A stretch of 27,715 nt of DNA from Flavobacteriales bacterium UBA7325 (GTDB lineage: Bacteria > Bacteroidota > Bacteroidia > Flavobacteriales_D > Crocinitomicaceae), in assembly GCA_002471375.1 (NCBI GenBank), contig DKPV01000094.1, forward strand, positions 17,836-45,550. The letters are read 5' to 3'. Shown here in pieces: positions 8,382-17,169 of the stretch. How positions within the stretch are numbered: the first letter of the stretch is position 1; each line of letters starts with the position of its first letter. The notes beneath the pieces were generated by a model. The model saw only the letters and a list, made by a program, of their open reading frames with translations. It was not told the origin of the DNA and ran no database searches. A program made the translations under genes and the position numbers.

Positions 8382-9674
8382 TTATAAGAGTGTTTGCGAT
8401 TTCTCTAAACCTATGCTTCTTGACCCTTTAAGAAGAACCAATTTGTTTGACAGGGGAGCGTTAGATAGGTGTGCAATCAAATCCTGAGTTGTTTGAAATG
8501 ACTTAATGATATTCTCTGAATTTAAATCATGAAACTCATCACCAACAGTAAATCCATTGAGGTTTAAAGCTTCGACAAGGTCAATAATTTCCTTGTGCTC
8601 TTGGTGGCTCTCATTACCTAGCTCTTTCATGTCTCCCAAAATGAATACCTTATCAGCATGATCTATCATCGCGAAGCTTTCCAGGGCTGATCGCATGCTC
8701 GTTGGATTGGCATTGTAGCAGTCTAATATTATGGTGTTCTTGTCTGTTTTAGAAACCTGAGATCGATTGTTCGTTGGTGTGTAATCTTCTATAGCTTTAG
8801 AAATATCATTATTGCTGACATCGAAAAGTTTTCCGAATGTTACCGCGGCCAAGTAATTATAGAAATTATATTTTCCAACCATTTTAGTCTCAATATCAGA
8901 TGAAGTGAATGATTCGGATTTCCATGTCATATTTACGAATGGTGTTAGAGAAACTAAGTTCCCTAGAATGTCCGATTGTTCATTCGTTCCATACGTGAAT
9001 CGCTCGATGTTCTTAGGCAGGATATCAACAAGTACATTGTCATCCTGATTCACAACGATTGTTCCGGATACTTTTTCAATGGCTCCGTAGAGTTCACGTT
9101 TGGTTTTTAATACACCGTCAAAATCTATGAATCCTTCTAAGTGCGCTTTTCCAATGTTCGTAATTATTCCATAGCTCGGTTCTGCGATGTCGCAAAGTTC
9201 TTCTATGTCTTTAAACTTATTAGCTCCCATTTCAATGATAGCGATGTCGTGCTCTTCAGTTAATCGAAGCAGGGTAAAGGGTACCCCAAGATGATTATTC
9301 AGATTCCCAATCGTTGCAAGTACCTTGTATTTTTTTGCTAGAACTTTTTGTATGAGCTCTTTAGTGGTTGTTTTGCCGTTACTTCCCGTAACTCCGATAA
9401 CTGGGATTTTAAATTTCTTTCGATGAAAATTGGCGAGCTCCTGAAGGTAAGTGACACTGTTAGTTACGAGTGTCATACTCTTAGGTTGAGTGAAATACGC
9501 TTTATCGTCAACGATGACGTGTCGAGCTCCTTGTTTCAGTGCAGTTGAAGCGAATGTGTTACCGTCAAAGTTTTCTCCTTTAATACAAACGAATAGGCAG
9601 TCTTTTGAAATTGCGCGTGTATCTGTTGAAATACCAGATGATTTGTAAAATTCTTCGAATGATTTTGAATACAT
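8382..9674 (-). CDS. murF: UDP-N-acetylmuramoyl-tripeptide--D-alanyl-D-alanine ligase
   Basis: Cytoplasmic ligase that adds D-Ala-D-Ala to the UDP-MurNAc tripeptide, the last soluble step of the peptidoglycan precursor. The N-terminal substrate motif STDTRAI is near residue 16. The ATP loop GVTGSNGKTTT is at 94-104, then EMGANKFKDIEEL, and DCYNANPTSM in the C-terminal domain. The length of 430 aa is typical. It lies outside any cell-wall gene cluster, next to gldJ, an arrangement I recall from other Flavobacteriia. There is no room for a separate promoter between the gldJ terminator and the ATG. Expression must therefore come from read-through or from a promoter inside gldJ. Confidence 0.95.
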   Translation of the reverse strand: MYSKSFEEFYKSSGISTDTRAISKDCLFVCIKGENFDGNTFASTALKQGARHVIVDDKAYFTQPKSMTLVTNSVTYLQELANFHRKKFKIPVIGVTGSNGKTTTKELIQKVLAKKYKVLATIGNLNNHLGVPFTLLRLTEEHDIAIIEMGANKFKDIEELCDIAEPSYGIITNIGKAHLEGFIDFDGVLKTKRELYGAIEKVSGTIVVNQDDNVLVDILPKNIERFTYGTNEQSDILGNLVSLTPFVNMTWKSESFTSSDIETKMVGKYNFYNYLAAVTFGKLFDVSNNDISKAIEDYTPTNNRSQVSKTDKNTIILDCYNANPTSMRSALESFAMIDHADKVFILGDMKELGNESHQEHKEIIDLVEALNLNGFTVGDEFHDLNSENIIKSFQTTQDLIAHLSNAPLSNKLVLLKGSRSIGLEKSQTLL

Positions 9675-9680
9675 ATACCA

Positions 9681-9724
9681 AAAATAAAAAAGCCTTCCGA
9701 ATCCAAATAGGAGGGAAGGCTTTT
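9681..9724 (-). terminator. Strong intrinsic terminator after gldJ
   Basis: On the minus strand AAAAGCCTTCC (9724-9714) pairs perfectly with GGAAGGCTTTT (9698-9688), an 11-bp stem with a 15-nt loop. The T-rich tract TTTTTTATTTTT follows. It begins 16 nt after the gldJ stop and ends a few bases before the murF start at 9674. Confidence 0.9.
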
Positions 9725-9740
9725 AATTAGTTATCCGAAG

Positions 9741-11759
9741 TTATTTTTTCTTTTTCTTCTTTCTACCATAGTTGTTACCAACTGGTGATCCAACTCTATC
9801 CATTGCACATCTAAATCCAATGGCATCTGTAGACTTATCTTCGTCTAAATATCTTCTGTTGCTAGCAACTAACCAGTAAGCTCTATCTTTCCAAGAACCA
9901 CCTTTGTAAACTCTTGATTTATCAGAAATCATAGTCGTTGGCCATGAAGTTCTATCTCCACCACCAGGCATGATTTGACCACCTTGTAGATCAAACTGCT
10001 CGTGCATATTTTGGTACATTACCAAGTTCGCGTCACGTGTTGCTTGATTAATGCCTTGTTTTCTAGGATCGTTTGCATAGAATTTTGAGCTTTCGATGTC
10101 ACCATCTAGGTAATCAGCGTAATCAGCTTTTCGGTAGTTTAATCGACCGATGTTCTCTTCTTCAGTTACTTCACGGTACTTTAATTTACCTGGAGTATTG
10201 ATGATAAAATCATTAAATCCTTCACGAAGCATTGAGATGATTTCAAAAGCATACTCTTCTCCGTCAGGACCAGTTCTGATTTCATCAGCAAAAAGTCCGT
10301 CGAACAAATTGTCTTGTACATATGCAGAAGCCTCGATGTCGTGCTTTTCGTTTTTGTAACTCATAGCTACATCAAGTACAGTATTGATACTAGCAAACAA
10401 TTGTAATTCGATTGAATCTTTTACTTTACCGTGCGAAACATAGAATGGATCTGGAGCATAACCAAATTGTGATGGGTTACGAGACTCAATGTTTGCAGCA
10501 ATTCCTACAGGAATGATCGTGTCATTTGGATCATGTTTTTGTGCAGATACTCTTTGGAAACGAATACGTTCGAACTCATTCATGTATTCTTTCATACCAT
10601 GAACATCGTACATAACCTGTGCATTCTTCAACTCAATACTTCCTTCGTTATTTAGAAGTCTTGTTTTAAATACATTTCCACGGAATGGACGGAACTCATC
10701 GTAATCTTCACTAGTAAGTGGACGGTAAACATCCATTACCCACTCAGATACGTTTCCAGCCATGTGGTAAAGACCGTAATCGTTAGGCCAGTAAGACTCA
10801 ACTGGAGCAGTAACATCGGCGCCATCATTTAATTGACCAGCAACTCCCATGTAATCTCCACGGCCTCTTACGAAGTTCGCTCTAATTTGTCCAGTAAACT
10901 GTGATTCATCCTGACGAACCCAGTGTCCATTCCAAGGATAAAGTCTACGCTCACTAATGTTTTCAGTGCCAACTTGTAAGTTTCCAATTAAACCTGAAGC
11001 AGCAAATTCCCACTCAGCTTCAGTTGGTAGACGGTATCTCGGTAGAAGAATTCCATCTTCCATGCGAACGATCCTTGTTCCTAATTTCTTTCCATTAATA
11101 TTAGATGGATCTAAATCAGTAATGTTTTTAACTAGTCCTTCCTCGTATTGTCCTGCGTAATACGCATCAGTATTAAACGAGTTTTCATCTCTTTGCTCAA
11201 TGTTGAAATCAAGAACTCCTTCACGAATAAGAATGTACTCATTTACACGATCAGTTCTCCACTTACAGTAATCATTAGCTTGTAACCATGATACACCAAC
11301 AACTGGGTAGTCTCTGTATGCAGGGTGGCGTAAGTAGTAATCAACGAATTTCTCGTTATCACCTAGCTTAGATCTCCATACTAATGTATCAGGAAGAGCA
11401 TTTTTGTATACCATTGGATACGTTTCATTGTAGGCTCTTGAAATCCAGTACATGTATTCTAACCATTGAAAGTTAGTAACCTCTGTCTGGTCCATATAGA
11501 ATGACGAAACTGTAACTCTAGCTGCTCTATTGTTCCAGTCATGCATTACATCTTGTTCTGCACGTCCCATTGTAAATGTACCTCCTTCAACCAAAAGAAG
11601 ACCTGGTCCAGTCTCTTGATCAATAAATGGCACTTTTTGGAAACCACCTTGATTTGGATTGTTATAGTCCCAACCAGTAGCATTAGAAGCTTCATTGCTA
11701 CAAGAGGAAACAAGAAATGCTCCCACTATAGCTAAAGATAAAATCTTTAAAAATCGCAT
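9741..11759 (-). CDS. gldJ: Gliding motility / type IX secretion lipoprotein GldJ
   Basis: Outer-membrane-associated lipoprotein needed for gliding and type IX secretion in Bacteroidota. The N-terminus is a lipoprotein signal with lipobox residues LVSSC (lipidated Cys20 from the 11759 start). The body is a formylglycine-generating-enzyme (SUMF1-like) fold, from GGTFTMGRAE to KGGSWKDRAYW and GFRCAMDRVG. The Cys pair of true sulfatase-modifying enzymes is absent, so a structural role is likely. The length of 672 aa is longer than the Flavobacterium johnsoniae protein as I remember it. The product ends in a run of six lysines. I chose 11759 over 11783 because the signal peptide and promoter spacing fit better. 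GldJ rather than the related GldK is indicated by the adjacent murF and porU. Confidence 0.88.
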   Translation of the reverse strand: MRFLKILSLAIVGAFLVSSCSNEASNATGWDYNNPNQGGFQKVPFIDQETGPGLLLVEGGTFTMGRAEQDVMHDWNNRAARVTVSSFYMDQTEVTNFQWLEYMYWISRAYNETYPMVYKNALPDTLVWRSKLGDNEKFVDYYLRHPAYRDYPVVGVSWLQANDYCKWRTDRVNEYILIREGVLDFNIEQRDENSFNTDAYYAGQYEEGLVKNITDLDPSNINGKKLGTRIVRMEDGILLPRYRLPTEAEWEFAASGLIGNLQVGTENISERRLYPWNGHWVRQDESQFTGQIRANFVRGRGDYMGVAGQLNDGADVTAPVESYWPNDYGLYHMAGNVSEWVMDVYRPLTSEDYDEFRPFRGNVFKTRLLNNEGSIELKNAQVMYDVHGMKEYMNEFERIRFQRVSAQKHDPNDTIIPVGIAANIESRNPSQFGYAPDPFYVSHGKVKDSIELQLFASINTVLDVAMSYKNEKHDIEASAYVQDNLFDGLFADEIRTGPDGEEYAFEIISMLREGFNDFIINTPGKLKYREVTEEENIGRLNYRKADYADYLDGDIESSKFYANDPRKQGINQATRDANLVMYQNMHEQFDLQGGQIMPGGGDRTSWPTTMISDKSRVYKGGSWKDRAYWLVASNRRYLDEDKSTDAIGFRCAMDRVGSPVGNNYGRKKKKKK

Positions 11760-11793
11760 ATTGTTCTTTTTATTTTTAATCATCTAAGATTGA

Positions 11794-11801
11794 CAAATTT
11801 A
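11794..11801 (-). promoter_or_regulatory. -7 promoter element of gldJ
   Basis: TAAATTTG on the minus strand matches TAnnTTTG with 34 nt to the ATG at 11759. Use of the alternative ATG at 11783 would leave a leader of only a few bases. The upstream TTG is at a short 15-nt spacing, so the -33 half is weak. Confidence 0.5.
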
Positions 11802-11838
11802 ATCATTACAACGGATCAATAATGTTTCGTTACACTTT

Positions 11839-12807
11839 TTAGAAGGATGGACAAGAAATTGTTCTGAAACTAACAGGTTTGTTTCTACAATTCAAGTTTA
11901 AACCTAATGATACCTCGTGTGAACCACCCGATACACCATTATTTAATTTCGATACTGTTACATCATAACTGTATCCAAGTTTAAATTTCTGTGTACTTAA
12001 TCCGATTGAAAGGATAAAGGCATCTTTATTTCTGAACCATGCACCAACTGTGAAAGCACCATATTTAACATAGGTACCTATGTTGATCTCTTGAAAACCG
12101 TTTTGGTATTGATAAACGATATTCGGCATGATCGATGTAATATTTTTGTATTGAGATTTACCTCCTAATTTAATCTCAGCACCCATGTGACCAGTAAAAC
12201 GCATTGGTAATTTTGATTCACCAACGATTACTGATTCATTTGGACGATTTAAATGATGAGCTGCAAAACCAAAGAAGAAGTTTTTGCTGTAACCTACAAA
12301 ACCAGCGGATGCGTCAAAGAAATATCGACTACCACCACGTGGAACATCACCAGTCTGATAGATGAACCCTCTTCGTGGATCAATCATATCTCCAAAGGTC
12401 AATTTGTCCCAGTCTAGATATTTGTTGTACATCGCTGCGCGAGCTCCAAATAACATGGAGAATTTACGGTTAACTTTAAGATGGTAAGAATAAATAAGTC
12501 CAAGCATTGACGTGTAAATCGTTCCTTGTCCCTGTTGGTCATGTGTTGCTAGAACACCAATTCCTCCTGAAATGTTTTTAAAGTATTGATCGTATGCTGC
12601 ACTGTATGTAACATAGTTTCCTGTCAGATTAGGCCACTCATTACGGTAGTTCAAACCAAATCTTGGACAACCGTTAGACCCAGCAAAAGCCGGGTTTAGG
12701 TAAATCGGATTTGCATAGAACTGCGTGAATTGCGGATCCTGAGAATAGGCATCTCCGGCTGAAAGGCAGAGAAGGCTAATTGTTAATATTTTTGCGAACT
12801 TTTTCAT
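11839..12807 (-). CDS. PorP/SprF-family type IX secretion membrane protein
   Basis: Outer-membrane beta-barrel protein of the PorP/SprF family, which assists export or attachment of type IX cargo. From the start at 12807 there is a clear Sec signal peptide (MKKFAKILTISLLCLSAGDAYSQ region). The family hallmark follows directly: DPQFTQFYANPIYLNPAFAGS. Regular alternating beta strands fill the rest. The length of 322 aa is normal. The earlier ATG at 12828 would put seven residues before a standard signal peptide and is less likely. SprF-type genes usually follow a large adhesin gene; here it stands alone between gldJ and porU. Its specific partner is unknown, and I give no symbol because PorP and SprF cannot be separated by eye. 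Confidence 0.88.
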   Translation of the reverse strand: MKKFAKILTISLLCLSAGDAYSQDPQFTQFYANPIYLNPAFAGSNGCPRFGLNYRNEWPNLTGNYVTYSAAYDQYFKNISGGIGVLATHDQQGQGTIYTSMLGLIYSYHLKVNRKFSMLFGARAAMYNKYLDWDKLTFGDMIDPRRGFIYQTGDVPRGGSRYFFDASAGFVGYSKNFFFGFAAHHLNRPNESVIVGESKLPMRFTGHMGAEIKLGGKSQYKNITSIMPNIVYQYQNGFQEINIGTYVKYGAFTVGAWFRNKDAFILSIGLSTQKFKLGYSYDVTVSKLNNGVSGGSHEVSLGLNLNCRNKPVSFRTISCPSF

Positions 12808-12860
12808 TAAGACGGTTATAGATGCCAATTGACTATAACGTTAATTTTAAAATTAAGTTA

Positions 12861-12891
12861 CAAATATTACAAAAGCAGTAGAATATTCAAA
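12861..12891 (-). promoter_or_regulatory. Promoter of the PorP/SprF-family gene
   Basis: On the minus strand TTTG (12891-12888) is followed after 19 nt by AATATTTG (12868-12861), one base from TAnnTTTG. There are 53 nt from it to the ATG at 12807. Confidence 0.55.
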
Positions 12892-13215
12892 GGTTTATGA
12901 TGGATTTCTTTTATTAAAGATAACCCACTATTTCATTGCTAACAAATGCATTATCTCGTCTATGTTTTATCTCAAACATTCAAGCCATGATGATTTAGAA
13001 ATGATAATCACTAAGAACCTTATGAATATGCATGATTCAGTCCTTTGCAGGAGTCTAACGAATCATTATGTTTTCGCCTCTACTCGATCAAAATGGAGAT
13101 TGGTATTAAATATGATGGAAAGGTGTTTAGATTTGAGGTGTCTAAATAATACTTTTGTTAAAAATGGATCTAGGAATAATATTACAGCGAAGTAATCGTT
13201 AATTGTGATGAAAGC
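12892..13215. other. Intergenic region between the divergent PorP/SprF gene and porU
   Basis: This stretch has no convincing gene. A 77-codon plus-strand frame (12962-13195) has a composition unlike a real protein. Another short frame ends at 13149 and reads MEIGIKYDGKVFRFEVSK from an ATG at 13093. It looks protein-like but has only 18 codons, so it may be chance or a gene remnant. The porU promoter candidate lies at the right-hand end. I see no hairpin terminator or RNA gene. Confidence 0.5.
13126..13157 (+). promoter_or_regulatory. Candidate porU promoter
   Basis: TACTTTTG (13150-13157) matches TAnnTTTG. TTTAG at 13126-13130 gives a near-consensus -33 element about 20 nt upstream, and a closer TTTG at 13132-13135 is spaced only 14 nt. 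There are 58 nt from the -7 element to the porU ATG at 13216. The same TTTAG plus TACTTTTG pairing is seen before the PLP enzyme at 22.8 kb. Confidence 0.45.
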
Positions 13216-16200
13216 ATGAAATCAATGAATAATCGACTTATGACTAGCTTCCTTGAACCTCCTTCAAGAGTGGCAATAATAGTTTTCTTAATTTCTTTAG
13301 GGAACTCCTTTTCAAACTTCGCTCAGAAGTCTGTATCACTCTCTTTAAATTGGGAGGAGCCAAAAGTTATCACTCAAGGAGATCGGAGTATCACGGTTCC
13401 ATCAATAGTCGGACAATACATGAATGGCGACAGGCCAAATTATTTTTGGCAAAAGAGAATAATGACCTCAGTTGACCCTGAGCTGTCACTAGTCATAGAA
13501 TCAACTGAGCTTGCCAATTCAAAAGAGATAGCATATTTAAACAATCGCGGGATCTCAGTTGAGGAGGCCTCTTATCATTTATCTGTATCAAAAGCTAGGT
13601 CAGAGAGGCATGCGATGTTGAACTTATTTCCTTTTGTTAGAGTCGGATCACAAATACATAGAATTCAAAATGTTCGTGTAGTCTATTCTTCCTCCAAGAA
13701 GAAACCTAATTCTGGGCTTCAAAAAGATTTTGTAGCGAGCTCTGTACTTGCAAACGGTTCTGGTGAGTGGATTAAAATTTCCATTACTGAAGATGGAATA
13801 TACAAAATAGATAAAGACTTCTTACGCGCTCATTTTGAGCCACTCGGTGTTGATGTTGAGAATTTGAATCCGGCTCATATACACATTTATGGTAATGGAG
13901 ATGGTATGCTACCGGAATTGAATTCTATTCCTAGAGCGGATGATCTAGCCAAGAATGCTATTGAGATCATAGGTGAAGTAGATGGTGTCTTCGATGAGAG
14001 TGATTATGTATTGTTTTACGGCTGGGGACCAGAGCGACTTTATGCTAATGGTACCGCTGAGTTATATTCGGATGTGAATACATATTCAAAGGTTTCTTGC
14101 TACTTTATTAATATTAATTCAGCGGAACCTCCTTTAAGGGTTCAATCTGTTTCTAGCTCGTTAGATCCAGTTACCCATTCGACTTCCACTTATTCATATT
14201 ATTCAAAGCACGAGAACGAGTTTACTTCTCTCGTGAAGGGAGGTCAGCGCTGGTATGGTGAATTATTTGACACTCAGTTAAGCAATACTTTTGTTTTTAA
14301 TGTACAAGATGTCGATGTTTCATCGGTTGCAACGTATAAATCTTTTCTTGCCTCAAATTCAAGTGGTGGGCCATCGAATACACATTCGTATTACGTGAAT
14401 AATGTATTAATGAATTCGGCGACTTTACCTGCTGCGGGGGATGACTATTCAAGAGGGTCTACATCCTTTACTTCGACTCCCACAGATTTGATGGTTCTTC
14501 GAATGGATGTTCAAAGATCATCTCCAGATATTTTAACATACTTAGATAATATTTCATTGAACGTTCGCCGAGGACTAACCATGGAGGGTAGTCAATACAA
14601 TTTTCGCGATCTGAGTACTGCACAGGTAGGAAACGTCACAGAATATACGGTTTCAGGATTTCCAGCGTCAACTGGTTTTATTTGGGAGGTTACAGATAGG
14701 CATTCGCCTAGTCTAGTTCTTGGTTCGTTTTCTGGATCTGATTATCAATTTGTGTCTAACTCTGATTCACTAAGAGAATACGTTACCTCTGATGGTCAAA
14801 ACTTTCTTACACCTAGATTTGTGTCTAATGTAGCTTATCAGAATTTACATGCATTACCGCAGGCTGACTATTTAATTGTTACACATGGTGCTTTCATTTC
14901 AGAAGCAAATCGTTTAGCAGATTTACATAGGGATAATGGATTGACCGTGCACGTGGTTACAACTGATGAAATTTATAATGAATTCAGTTCCGGGATGGTT
15001 GATGCGACAGCAATTAGAATGTTTGCTAAAATGTTTTATGATCGTGGAATTTCGGCACCTGAAACACAACTGAAGAGTCTTTTGCTATTTGGAGATGGAA
15101 CGTTTGACCATCGGAATATTGTGTCATCTGCAAATTTTGTTCAAACGTATCAGGTACTAGCATCTGAAAACCACATCAATGGTTTGGTAACGGATGATTA
15201 TTTTGGACTATTGGATGATAATGAGTCAATTAGCCCGAATGACGGAATGGACATCGCTGTTGGTCGATTACTAATCTCTTCAGCGGAAATCGCTAGACAG
15301 CAAGTGGATAAAATAGAGCATTATATGCGTAATGGATCTAGTCTCTATTCCACAGTGAACACAAATTGTGCCTCTGATGACGGTTCAACAACGTTTGGTG
15401 ATTGGCGACAAAAATACGTTCAAATATCTGATGATGAAGAAGGGGGCTATTTTGTAAATGTAGACTGCGAACCAGCTTATACTCACCTTAAAGATTCGTT
15501 TCCTGCAATCAATACAGACAAACTTTACTTAGATGCCTTTCAGCAAGTTGCTACTGCTGGTGGTCCTCGATATTCAGATGTGGTTGATCTTATCAATGAT
15601 CGAATAGAACGAGGAGCAATTGTCATGAACTATGTTGGACACGGTGGAGAAGTTGGAGTGGCAGAGGAGCGCGTAATCACGGTTCCTCAAATTCAAGAGT
15701 GGAAGAACATAGATAAGTTAACATTAATGGTTTCTGCGACATGCGAATTCACAAAGTACGATGATCCCGATCGAATATCTGCTGGCGAATGGGTTTCCTT
15801 GAACCCTTATGGCGGCGCCATCGCTTTAATGACAACTACGAGATCAGTATTTTTTGGTGTAAACTCTCTTGCTATCGAGAAGTTTATTGAAAGAGTTTTT
15901 TCAAGAGATAGTTTGCATCAACCATTGACATTTGGAGAGATTATGCGTCGTACAAAGAATGCGGCGGGAAGTTCTTCGAATAAAAGAAGTTTTACGTTAA
16001 TTGGAGATCCTGCATTGCAAATAGCGCTTCCACATATGAATATTTTAACGGATAGTGTGAATGGCATATCACCTGCATTGGCAGTTGATACTATCAGCGC
16101 ATTAAGCACGGTGACAATTAAAGGACATTTGGAGGATTTTAATGGGAATGTCTTATCAGGATTTAATGGTGTTATCTACCCGTCAATTTTTGATAAGCCA

Positions 16201-17115
16201 AAAATTCAACAGACGCTCGGTAATGATCCAACTTCACCAATAATCAGTTTCGAACTTCAAAATAATAAACTCTATCGTGGTAAGGTAAGTGTTGTAAACG
16301 GATATTATGAGTTCTCTTTCGTTGTTCCAAAGGATATTAATTACGCATTCGGTCTGGGGAAATTGAGCTATTACGCGGAGAATGGGATCATTGATGCGCT
16401 TGGTTCCGATACTCGCATAATGATTGGAGGAGTCGATCCAAATGGAATCATTGATTCTGAAGGTCCTCAAATTGATTTGTTTTTAAACGAGGATACATTT
16501 GTAAGTGGTGGTATCACTGATGAAACTCCTATTCTAATTGCGCAGCTTTATGATGAGAATGGAATCAATACTGTTGGGAATGGTATTGGCCACGATCTTG
16601 TTGCTGTAGTTGATGGGGAGACAGGTAGCCCGATAGTTCTGAATGATTATTACACCGCAGATCTTGATTCTTATCAATCTGGTGAGGTCAGATATAATTT
16701 TAGCGAGCTTGAGCCGGGCGAGCACACGTTGAGCGTGAAAGTTTGGGATGTGAATAATAATTCGGCAGAAGCAACAATTGACTTCATTGTTCAGGAAAAA
16801 GAAAGCGTGAGCTTAGATCATGTTCTAAATTATCCTAATCCATTCACCTCGTATACAGAGTTCTTCTTTGAGCATAATCAGGCGTGTGTGGATATGGATG
16901 TTCAGATTCAAATTCTAACAGTGTCTGGGCGTCTAGTGAAAACGATCAATGAATCAGTTCAGTGTGATGGGTTTAGGTCAAAAGGAATTCCATGGGACGG
17001 TACGGATGACTTTGGAGATCAATTAGCAAAAGGAGTCTACATCTATGCTCTCAGAGTTAAAACTCCAGACGGAACCATCGCTGAAAAATTAGAAAAACTA
17101 GTTATTTTGAAGTAA
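13216..17115 (+). CDS. porU: Type IX secretion sortase PorU (C25 gingipain-like)
   Basis: Cell-surface cysteine peptidase that removes the C-terminal sorting domain of type IX cargo and links it to the anchor. A hydrophobic signal segment ends near residues 35-37 (NFAQ). A large N-terminal beta region follows, then the C25 caspase-like domain with catalytic His809 (NYVGHGGEVG) and Cys843 (SATCEF), and Ig-like domains. The C-terminal sorting/FlgD-like domain starts at about Y1206 (NYPNPFT) and ends GVYIYALRVK...KLVILK. The length of 1299 aa fits PorU, not soluble gingipains. An in-frame ATG three codons in (13225) is an alternative start. It is followed by porV after 54 nt. Both proteins act in the same outer-membrane attachment complex. 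Confidence 0.93.
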   Translation: MKSMNNRLMTSFLEPPSRVAIIVFLISLGNSFSNFAQKSVSLSLNWEEPKVITQGDRSITVPSIVGQYMNGDRPNYFWQKRIMTSVDPELSLVIESTELANSKEIAYLNNRGISVEEASYHLSVSKARSERHAMLNLFPFVRVGSQIHRIQNVRVVYSSSKKKPNSGLQKDFVASSVLANGSGEWIKISITEDGIYKIDKDFLRAHFEPLGVDVENLNPAHIHIYGNGDGMLPELNSIPRADDLAKNAIEIIGEVDGVFDESDYVLFYGWGPERLYANGTAELYSDVNTYSKVSCYFININSAEPPLRVQSVSSSLDPVTHSTSTYSYYSKHENEFTSLVKGGQRWYGELFDTQLSNTFVFNVQDVDVSSVATYKSFLASNSSGGPSNTHSYYVNNVLMNSATLPAAGDDYSRGSTSFTSTPTDLMVLRMDVQRSSPDILTYLDNISLNVRRGLTMEGSQYNFRDLSTAQVGNVTEYTVSGFPASTGFIWEVTDRHSPSLVLGSFSGSDYQFVSNSDSLREYVTSDGQNFLTPRFVSNVAYQNLHALPQADYLIVTHGAFISEANRLADLHRDNGLTVHVVTTDEIYNEFSSGMVDATAIRMFAKMFYDRGISAPETQLKSLLLFGDGTFDHRNIVSSANFVQTYQVLASENHINGLVTDDYFGLLDDNESISPNDGMDIAVGRLLISSAEIARQQVDKIEHYMRNGSSLYSTVNTNCASDDGSTTFGDWRQKYVQISDDEEGGYFVNVDCEPAYTHLKDSFPAINTDKLYLDAFQQVATAGGPRYSDVVDLINDRIERGAIVMNYVGHGGEVGVAEERVITVPQIQEWKNIDKLTLMVSATCEFTKYDDPDRISAGEWVSLNPYGGAIALMTTTRSVFFGVNSLAIEKFIERVFSRDSLHQPLTFGEIMRRTKNAAGSSSNKRSFTLIGDPALQIALPHMNILTDSVNGISPALAVDTISALSTVTIKGHLEDFNGNVLSGFNGVIYPSIFDKPKIQQTLGNDPTSPIISFELQNNKLYRGKVSVVNGYYEFSFVVPKDINYAFGLGKLSYYAENGIIDALGSDTRIMIGGVDPNGIIDSEGPQIDLFLNEDTFVSGGITDETPILIAQLYDENGINTVGNGIGHDLVAVVDGETGSPIVLNDYYTADLDSYQSGEVRYNFSELEPGEHTLSVKVWDVNNNSAEATIDFIVQEKESVSLDHVLNYPNPFTSYTEFFFEHNQACVDMDVQIQILTVSGRLVKTINESVQCDGFRSKGIPWDGTDDFGDQLAKGVYIYALRVKTPDGTIAEKLEKLVILK

Positions 17116-17141
17116 GACACAATAAAGAGTCGTTCTATGCG

Positions 17142-17149
17142 TATATTTG
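17142..17149 (+). promoter_or_regulatory. Possible internal -7 element before porV
   Basis: TATATTTG matches TAnnTTTG and has 20 nt to the ATG at 17170. No TTG is seen at the proper distance. It could provide porV with extra transcription beyond porU read-through, and it lies after the alternative ATG at 17137. Confidence 0.35.
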
Positions 17150-17169
17150 TTGAGAAATTGAAAATTAAT

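Noticed and set aside
9741..11759. GldJ as an active formylglycine-generating enzyme
   Set aside because: The fold is SUMF1-like, but the catalytic cysteine pair is not visible and only a single Cys remains in the FRCA motif.
13037..13149. Short frame ending MEIGIKYDGKVFRFEVSK
   Set aside because: It reads like protein, but only 18 codons follow the ATG and no upstream gene part is visible, so chance cannot be excluded.
12962..13195. 77-codon plus-strand frame upstream of porU
   Set aside because: Its composition (many Met, Asn, Arg, Cys) is not protein-like, it has no recognisable domain, and it overlaps the likely porU promoter.
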